From assembly GCA_030151825.1 (NCBI GenBank), contig JASLCP010000030.1:1-5832 (forward strand): DNA of 5,832 bases, read 5' to 3'. Origin of the DNA: Candidatus Saccharimonadales bacterium. Its GTDB lineage: Bacteria; Patescibacteriota; Saccharimonadia; Saccharimonadales; Saccharimonadaceae. Shown here in pieces: positions 1-3,926 of this stretch. Position 1 is the stretch's first letter. The number at the start of each line of letters is the position of its first letter. A program made the position numbers and the translations under genes. A model generated the notes under the pieces. It saw only the letters and a program-made list of their open reading frames with translations, searched no databases and was not told the DNA's origin.

Positions 1-2
1 CG

Positions 3-11
3 TGGTATAAT
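3..11 (+). promoter_or_regulatory. Extended -10 promoter for the Ig-like surface protein gene
   Basis: TGGTATAAT gives a perfect TATAAT hexamer (6-11) preceded by the TGn extension (3-5). Transcription would start near 18, leaving a leader of about 30 nt to the start at 50. Any -35 element would lie left of the window edge and cannot be judged. Confidence 0.65.
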
Positions 12-34
12 AGGGGCAGTATATAGCAACTATG

Positions 35-40
35 TGGGGG
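35..40 (+). promoter_or_regulatory. G-rich ribosome binding site that decides the first gene's start
   Basis: The run TGGGGG ends nine bases before the ATG at 50. It is imperfect against AGGAGG but is the only Shine-Dalgarno-like stretch here. The in-frame ATG codons at 32 and 41 lie before it or directly against it and so cannot use it, which is why the start at 50 is preferred. Confidence 0.4.
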
Positions 41-49
41 ATGTGGCGC

Positions 50-1255
50 ATGCGAGAGACATATCACGGACGAATAGGAGCATTCTTGTATAAAGGCATT
101 ATTATTGGGGTCGTCGTTGTCGTGGGTATTATTACACCTCTTTCGCCGGTTGCTGCTACCCCTGTAAGTAAAGCTGATATGGTGGCTAAAGGAGAGGGGG
201 TGGCCGACGCTACACCGCTGCCTGCTGCAGATACAACACCTCCTGAGGTGACACTAAATGTACAAGAGGGGACCGTACGAAATACGGTCAAAGCCGAGCT
301 AGCTATCATCGACGCGCAGCCAAAAACAGCGTTTATCGAAGTTGTTCATGCCGATGGCAGTCCGTTTACACCGCGTCTACTCACCGAGAGTAACGCTGCG
401 GCGTCGTCAATCATGCTGCGTTGGAAAACCAACGACTTACCTGATGGTAGTAGCTATCTCATTCGATATGGCGCCACTGATCAAGCGGGCAACACTACTA
501 AGGATCAAGCAGTCAGGGTGACTATCGACAACAAAACACCGTTTGCTACCCTTAGCAAGACACCTGACTATCGCACCATTGGCGGCAGTATTTCGCATCA
601 TGACGCTACTATCGCCATTACTGTCGATGATGCAACATCGACCATGGCGCCGACGATTGCCGAATCACCTGACGACGAGGGAAATTACATCTGGACCGCA
701 GTCGTTCCGGCGTCGATTGCCGACGGTCTGCATCATTTTGGCATCAAAGCGTCACGCACGATACCTTCGCAGCAGCCCGATGCTGAACCAATGGTCTATG
801 TGTCAACACCTATCACAGAACAACTAACCGTGGTAACTCCACCGCCACCAACACCGGTTGAGCCACCAACTCCCGTTCAGGCAGCACCATTGAGTTTTCG
901 CGACGAAATAGGTCAATTTGTTGCGCCAATCCTACCAGTTGCACCGATTACCCCTATTACGCGACTCTACGGGGTGACCGTTGGTGATTTGACGAGTGCT
1001 AACGTAAATTCTACGCCCAAAGCTATCGCATCGGCATCCTCGCGAGATACGTCCGTACTGGGCGCAAAGGCGATTGTCGATGCAGATGCGACGCCAATTG
1101 CCGCAAGTGAGTCGGGCTGGGTGCTGATGGGCATCGCATGGTACTGGTGGATGATTATCACCGTAGGAGCGACCATCGGAGCAACAATGGCGATCCGCAC
1201 CTACCATCGACAAAACACAAATGCAAGCAGCTTTATTCACGCTGAATCTGTATAA
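50..1255 (+). CDS. Membrane-anchored surface protein with Ig-like domains and WYWW C-terminal anchor
   Basis: This 401-residue protein is probably displayed outside the cell; no enzyme motif is visible and the exact role is unknown. Residues 1-36 form a signal sequence or N-terminal anchor: basic start (R2, R8, K15), hydrophobic core about 16-35 (GIIIGVVVVVGII), and a possible cleavage site near VAA-TP. Residues 62-160 look like one Ig-like beta-sandwich, opening with DTTPPEVTL and closing with GATDQAGN and VRVTIDN, a common bacterial Ig-like pattern. Residues 162-260 look like a second, more diverged one. A proline-rich stalk follows (263-280, TPPPPTPVEPPTP), then a low-complexity Ala/Ser/Thr region, one transmembrane segment (about 357-382, containing WYWW) and a short tail beginning RTYHRQ. 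There are no cysteines and no LPXTG motif. In-frame starts at 32 and 41 would add six or three residues. Its stop codon overlaps the next gene's -10 box. Gene confidence is high; domain boundaries are approximate. Confidence 0.85.
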   Translation: MRETYHGRIGAFLYKGIIIGVVVVVGIITPLSPVAATPVSKADMVAKGEGVADATPLPAADTTPPEVTLNVQEGTVRNTVKAELAIIDAQPKTAFIEVVHADGSPFTPRLLTESNAAASSIMLRWKTNDLPDGSSYLIRYGATDQAGNTTKDQAVRVTIDNKTPFATLSKTPDYRTIGGSISHHDATIAITVDDATSTMAPTIAESPDDEGNYIWTAVVPASIADGLHHFGIKASRTIPSQQPDAEPMVYVSTPITEQLTVVTPPPPTPVEPPTPVQAAPLSFRDEIGQFVAPILPVAPITPITRLYGVTVGDLTSANVNSTPKAIASASSRDTSVLGAKAIVDADATPIAASESGWVLMGIAWYWWMIITVGATIGATMAIRTYHRQNTNASSFIHAESV

Positions 1256-1256
1256 T
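1251..1256 (+). promoter_or_regulatory. -10 box for the galU-like gene, overlapping the preceding stop codon
   Basis: A perfect TATAAT contains the TAA stop (1253-1255) of the surface-protein gene. TG lies directly before it, one base closer than in a true extended -10. At 16-18 nt upstream the sequence (around CAGCTT, 1228-1233) is a poor -35. Transcription would begin near 1263, giving a leader of about 39 nt. Confidence 0.55.
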
Positions 1257-1301
1257 AGAGTGAAGTAACAGAAACATACCAGAAGAAAAGAGGACAGATT
1301 C

Positions 1302-2123
1302 ATGCCAGTAACCAAAGCGATTATACCAGTGGCCGGATGGGGCACTCGTCGTTTGCCTATCACTAAAGCGATTGATAAATGTATGTTGCCAATCGGTAAC
1401 CGCCCGGTGATTGACTATGTGGTGCGCGATTGTATTATGGCAGGGATTACCGATATTTATTTTGTTATCAGTCAAGGCAGTACGCAGCTACAAGAATATT
1501 ACAGCGAAAATCAGCGCCTCAATCAGTACTTGCAGTACAATGCACCGGTGGCGATGCAAGAGCTTGCGCATCCTCCTAAAGAGGTGAACTTTCACTATAT
1601 CGAACAAGATCCGAACGATAAGTATGGCACAGCAGTGCCTGTTGCCATGGCGGTACCGTACCTGCAAAAGGGCGAATCGGCGATGGTCGCACTGGGCGAT
1701 AGCTTTATTAATATGGCCGACCGATCGTCCGAGCTTTTTCGCCTTAAGCAAGTGACGCCACAGAATGAAAACTCGCTCCTTGTTGTGGAAGTCCCTCGGC
1801 AACAGGTGAGTAATTATGGGGTCGTACAGTTTGATGAAACAACAGGTGCGTTTGAGCGTATCGTCGAGCGACCAACGGTCGAACAGGCGCCAAGCAACTA
1901 TATCAATACGGGCACCTTTATCTTGAATTACGAATTGCTGTTGAATGTGTATAACTATTGTCAGATTCAATTATCGGGTGAGTATCAGCTGATCGAACCG
2001 ATTAACCAGTATGTGTTGGATGGGCATACGGTGCAGACGGTGGCGTCGCAGGGCGAGTTGCTTGATGCAGGCAATGTACATGATTGGCTACATGCCAACC
2101 AGGTAATCCTGGGTAGTTCGTAG
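1302..2123 (+). CDS. galU: GalU-family UTP-glucose-1-phosphate uridylyltransferase
   Basis: The product should join UTP and glucose 1-phosphate into UDP-glucose and pyrophosphate, in the cytoplasm, supplying glycan or glycolipid synthesis. Its 273 residues are somewhat fewer than the roughly 290-300 of E. coli GalU or B. subtilis GtaB. The N-terminal nucleotide-binding signature is clear: GWGTRRLP at 12-19, TKAIDKCMLPI at 21-31, then RPVIDYVV. Also visible are KYGTAVPV (107-114), the acidic strand ending ALGDSF (130-135), IVERP (187-191) before APSN (196-199), GEYQLIEPINQYV (226-238) and LLDAGNVHDW (253-262), matching the family's GEIQLTDAI and DCGNKLG-type blocks. Two positions are unusual: GDS where relatives often have GDD, and ERP where the family usually has EKP, whose Lys contacts the phosphates. 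The start is supported by AAAGAGGA (1287-1294) eight bases from the ATG. A related glucose-1-phosphate thymidylyltransferase activity cannot be excluded; the family assignment is secure. Confidence 0.92.
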   Translation: MPVTKAIIPVAGWGTRRLPITKAIDKCMLPIGNRPVIDYVVRDCIMAGITDIYFVISQGSTQLQEYYSENQRLNQYLQYNAPVAMQELAHPPKEVNFHYIEQDPNDKYGTAVPVAMAVPYLQKGESAMVALGDSFINMADRSSELFRLKQVTPQNENSLLVVEVPRQQVSNYGVVQFDETTGAFERIVERPTVEQAPSNYINTGTFILNYELLLNVYNYCQIQLSGEYQLIEPINQYVLDGHTVQTVASQGELLDAGNVHDWLHANQVILGSS

Positions 2124-2127
2124 CCCT

Positions 2128-2149
2128 AATAAGATGATTATTGTTTTTT
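2128..2149 (+). terminator. Weak A/T-only hairpin with T-run after galU
   Basis: AATAA (2128-2132) can pair with TTATT (2138-2142) around a 5-nt loop, and a six-T run follows G2143. The stem has no G-C pair, so termination would be weak at best. It overlaps the -35 region of the next promoter, and the T-run may simply belong to that promoter. Confidence 0.25.
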
Positions 2150-2168
2150 ATTAATAAAGTGATATAAT
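2141..2168 (+). promoter_or_regulatory. Strong promoter for the small-protein gene
   Basis: TTGTTT (2141-2146) is followed after 16 nt by a perfect TATAAT (2163-2168), with a TGn extension (TGA, 2160-2162). It is the most consensus-like promoter in the window. Transcription would start near 2175, immediately before two potential leader hairpins. Confidence 0.75.
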
Positions 2169-2175
2169 ATTCCCC

Positions 2176-2195
2176 ATACCATTATTCGATGGTGT
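2176..2195 (+). promoter_or_regulatory. Potential first leader hairpin of the small-protein mRNA
   Basis: ATACCAT (2176-2182) pairs with ATGGTGT (2189-2195) through seven pairs, one of them G-U, around a 6-nt loop. It would lie at the very 5' end of the transcript, where such stems can stabilise mRNA. It was read by eye without a folding energy. Confidence 0.35.
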
Positions 2196-2203
2196 GTCCG
2201 CTG

Positions 2204-2222
2204 ATGATAGGATGTGTATCAT
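2204..2222 (+). promoter_or_regulatory. Potential hairpin over the ribosome binding site and start codon
   Basis: ATGATA (2204-2209) is the exact complement of TATCAT (2217-2222). The loop (GGATGTG) holds most of the AGGA ribosome binding site (2209-2212), and the 3' arm includes the first two bases of the ATG at 2221. With one G-C pair in six, the stem would be marginal and temperature-sensitive. AGGA sits eight bases before that ATG, which favours 2221 over in-frame starts at 2194 (GTG) and 2212 (ATG). Confidence 0.35.
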
Positions 2223-2469
2223 GGCCGTTGCTATGTTCAAATCGGTGCTCGAAATCGAAAAGCTGAGCTTTCGTGAGGTCAATCGACTGCGTGAAGAACT
2301 GAACCGTCTGGGCGTTGACCTGGAGGAGCGGGTCCGGCAGTGTTTCGACCTCGATACTCACTCGTTCGTTTTGCACGTGTCGGTTGCCGACGAAACAGAA
2401 GGGGATGCGCTGGTTGTCCAGCTCCCTGGAGTTACTTCATACTCATCAGCTGCGGGAGCCCGCGCCTAG
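2221..2469 (+). CDS. Small hypothetical protein, 82 residues
   Basis: I do not recognise this protein. The N-terminal half (about 5-41) reads as amphipathic helix rich in Leu, Glu and Arg, with heptad-like spacing around LSFREVNRLREELNRLG that suggests a short coiled coil or dimerising helix. Residues 47-69 look like one or two beta strands (HSFVLHVSV, DALVVQLP) joined by an acidic turn. The tail is small and Ala/Ser-rich. There is no signal peptide, no membrane segment and one Cys (C41). It is probably cytoplasmic. Codon composition looks like a real gene (many CTG, GTC and GAA codons), and it has its own strong promoter and a downstream GC hairpin, so it appears to be a single-gene unit. 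A 5'-extended form from GTG 2194 (91 residues) is possible. An alternative is that the transcript acts as structured RNA with an incidental frame. Confidence 0.6.
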   Translation: MAVAMFKSVLEIEKLSFREVNRLREELNRLGVDLEERVRQCFDLDTHSFVLHVSVADETEGDALVVQLPGVTSYSSAAGARA

Positions 2470-2481
2470 GGAGTAGGATAG

Positions 2482-2514
2482 TGCCTGCTGCCAGACGGCG
2501 CGGGCATTATTCAT
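2482..2514 (+). terminator. Putative terminator hairpin of the small-protein gene
   Basis: TGCCTGC (2482-2488) pairs with GCGGGCA (2500-2506). After a bulged T2489, GCC (2490-2492) pairs with GGC (2497-2499) around an AGAC loop: ten pairs, mostly G-C. The trailing TTATTCATTCT is T-rich but interrupted, so efficiency is uncertain. The 3' arm can pair equally well with GCCCGCGCC (2458-2466) at the end of the gene. Confidence 0.5.
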
Positions 2515-2526
2515 TCTAGGGGGCTA

Positions 2527-2555
2527 TTGCAAGAATGCGTCACATCTGTTACAAT
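2527..2555 (+). promoter_or_regulatory. Promoter for rplU
   Basis: TTGCAA (2527-2532) and TACAAT (2550-2555) are separated by the optimal 17 nt, with a TGn extension (TGT, 2547-2549). Transcription would start near 2562, giving a leader of about 33 nt. This leaves no room for an rplU autoregulatory leader RNA downstream of the start site. Confidence 0.75.
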
Positions 2556-2594
2556 CAGTCATTGATTGAATACTAATACACATTAAGGAATCAT

Positions 2595-2903
2595 ATGACA
2601 AAAGCAGTCGTTAAGATCGGTGGCAAACAATTTGTTGTCAGCGAAAAAGAGACCCTCCTGGTGGACCTCCTCCCGGAAGGAACAAAAGAGCTCACTCTTG
2701 ATGCACTGTTGGTTATTGACGGTGAAACCACCACTGTCGGCACACCAACGGTCAAAGGTGTAGCCGTCAAAGCCAAGGTTGTCGAAGACCTCGTAAAGGG
2801 TGACAAAATCCGCGTGATCCGTTACAAGAGTAAAAAACGTGTTCACAAAGAAACTGGTCATCGCCAGAAATACTCAAAGATTGAGATTACTTCGATCAAA
2901 TAA
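2595..2903 (+). CDS. rplU: Large ribosomal subunit protein bL21
   Basis: bL21 is a small basic protein of the 50S subunit that binds 23S rRNA, and its 102 residues match the usual length of about 100-104. The N-terminus has the family opening AVVKIGGKQFVV (4-15), equivalent to the common YAVIKTGGKQY. The centre carries VGTPTVKGVAVKAKVV (48-63), and the C-terminal RNA-binding part has the Lys/Arg block YKSKKRVHKETGHRQ (77-91), with the characteristic GHRQ, ending in KIEITSI. The start is supported by AAGGA (2585-2589) five bases before the ATG. In many bacteria rplU is followed at once by rpmA (bL27) and often obgE. Here a terminator and an unrelated gene follow instead, so rplU appears to be transcribed alone. 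The assignment is certain by motif. Confidence 0.97.
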   Translation: MTKAVVKIGGKQFVVSEKETLLVDLLPEGTKELTLDALLVIDGETTTVGTPTVKGVAVKAKVVEDLVKGDKIRVIRYKSKKRVHKETGHRQKYSKIEITSIK

Positions 2904-2914
2904 TCTCTCAACGC

Positions 2915-2944
2915 AAAATGCCCGTTAACACGGGCATTTTTCTT
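2915..2944 (+). terminator. Intrinsic terminator after rplU
   Basis: AAAATGCCCGT (2915-2925) pairs perfectly with ACGGGCATTTT (2930-2940), an 11-bp stem with a TAAC loop and a T-run (2937-2941) continuing TCTT. It is the clearest terminator in the window and begins 12 nt after the rplU stop codon. The ribosome binding site of the next gene starts only a few bases later. Confidence 0.85.
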
Positions 2945-2963
2945 ACTAAGGAGTACGATAGAC

Positions 2964-3878
2964 ATGAAAGATACCGGTGGAAAACCGAGTCGATTGGACC
3001 AACCAGAACGTCATCTACTGGTTGGACAGTTGACTGATATGTACGGATCGATTGATGCCGCGCTGACTGAGGGTGAGTTGACGGTTGCTGCGTTGCGCCG
3101 AGCGCAGATAGTGGGGCGAGCGACACTTGATCGATATGAGCAGCGACGTGATCGGTGGCAGGTATACGCCGAATTGACGATGGATACCTATAGTGACCTG
3201 CACGAAACGACGGTACGGGAAGGTTTTCCGTGTATAGCTACAAACATTGTGGGTGATGTCAGTGATGTTGAGCTGTATGAAAATGAAGAAAACGTATCAA
3301 CGCTTGCTCTGGTCATTGAGGCGAATGGACTTGCTCAATATGATCGATATTCGATTCCGGTTGCGCGAACAGGAGATACAATACCTCGTCATAATCGTCC
3401 TGTTGATATGCCCGAGCTGATCCGTGAGCGATACAGCAAGCGGTTAAGCAAAGAAGAAATGATGATGACACGAGATTTCTACACTTCGGTCGACCGTGAA
3501 GGAATGGCGGAAGACGACCTGATGCGGTATCTGCAAAATGCGACGTATAACATGTCGGACAAAAAGATAAACCATTACTTTACTGCACTGAACCTTGATA
3601 TTGAAGACACGGCGGCGGCTGGCTGTCCCTATTGGGTAGCGATACACGATGCGATGGCCGAGGTAATCTATGACCACGGGCAGCCGATGGCGAACGCGTA
3701 TACAGATTATATCGAGGGCGGCGCGTGGTATGACTTGGTGCGGATTGATCATAGCGTGGTGGATGGGTCGCTTGAATCAGTTGGCTTGATTGTCTGTCCA
3801 CAAGATAACGACCAGTTACTGCGCGTGCCAATGGGTTATCAGGCGGCGTTGATGCTCTATCGTCCAGATATTGGGTGA
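2964..3878 (+). CDS. Hypothetical soluble protein, 304 residues
   Basis: I do not recognise this protein. It has no signal peptide or membrane segment and is rich in Asp, Glu and Arg, so it is probably cytoplasmic. Residues 12-80 look helical, with charged repeats such as AALRRAQIVGRATLDRYEQR. Residues 113-134 look like beta strands (STLALVIEA, YDRYSIPVA). Residues 150-210 look helical again (LIRERYSKRLSKEEMMM, DDLMRYL). The last third is aromatic and mixed (CPYWVAIHDAMAEVIYDH at 221-238, GGAWYDLVRIDH at 252-263, ending in short strands). No nucleotide-binding loop or metal cluster is evident; the scattered His and Asp residues do not form a motif I can name. The start is supported by AAGGAG (2948-2953) ten bases before the ATG. 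No promoter fits between the rplU terminator and this site, so expression may depend on read-through or on a promoter inside rplU. The stop is TGA. The clean open frame with its own ribosome binding site makes the gene itself very likely. Confidence 0.85.
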   Translation: MKDTGGKPSRLDQPERHLLVGQLTDMYGSIDAALTEGELTVAALRRAQIVGRATLDRYEQRRDRWQVYAELTMDTYSDLHETTVREGFPCIATNIVGDVSDVELYENEENVSTLALVIEANGLAQYDRYSIPVARTGDTIPRHNRPVDMPELIRERYSKRLSKEEMMMTRDFYTSVDREGMAEDDLMRYLQNATYNMSDKKINHYFTALNLDIEDTAAAGCPYWVAIHDAMAEVIYDHGQPMANAYTDYIEGGAWYDLVRIDHSVVDGSLESVGLIVCPQDNDQLLRVPMGYQAALMLYRPDIG

Positions 3879-3882
3879 TATG

Positions 3883-3891
3883 TGGTATGAT
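3883..3891 (+). promoter_or_regulatory. Extended -10 promoter for the RCC1 surface protein
   Basis: TGGTATGAT is a TGn extension followed by TATGAT (five of six consensus bases), starting five bases after the preceding stop codon. There is no convincing -35 at 16-18 nt upstream (around TCCAGA). Transcription would start near 3898, with a leader of about 29 nt. AAAGG (3915-3919) then serves as ribosome binding site, seven bases before the ATG at 3927. Confidence 0.5.
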
Positions 3892-3926
3892 TGGAAGAAT
3901 AAACCGTGACCATGAAAGGTAGATAG

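Noticed and set aside
543..827. Same-strand second-frame open reading of 94 codons inside the first gene
   Set aside because: It is overlapped by a coherent Ig-like protein in the other frame and its Arg-rich translation shows no domain.
932..1363. Antisense open frame of 143 codons across the end of the surface-protein gene and the start of galU
   Set aside because: It opposes two well-supported genes, spans the galU promoter, is rich in Cys, Arg and His as expected for a shadow frame, and has no recognisable motif.
1488..1970. Antisense open frame of 160 codons inside galU
   Set aside because: It lies wholly within the galU coding sequence, whose motifs are unmistakable, and its composition is that of a reverse-strand shadow.
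2175..2511. Structured non-coding RNA (RNase P RNA, tmRNA, SRP RNA or 6S) instead of a protein gene
   Set aside because: None of the conserved sequence signatures of those RNAs was found and the frame has coding-like codon choice, though a novel RNA is not excluded.
2562..2594. Possible autoregulatory leader RNA of rplU
   Set aside because: The predicted transcript start leaves only about 33 nt with no hairpin, and the GC-rich stems lie upstream of the promoter.
3876..3900. Read-through of TGA as glycine (recoded CPR lineages) linking the 304-residue gene to the next gene
   Set aside because: In-frame TAA (3897-3899) and TAG (3924-3926) stops follow before 3927, and no other gene here needs TGA as a sense codon.
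3912..3926. Four-codon minigene (MKGR) whose TAG directly abuts the ATG at 3927
   Set aside because: It has no ribosome binding site of its own and uses the bases of the real gene's AAAGG; so short a frame is expected by chance.
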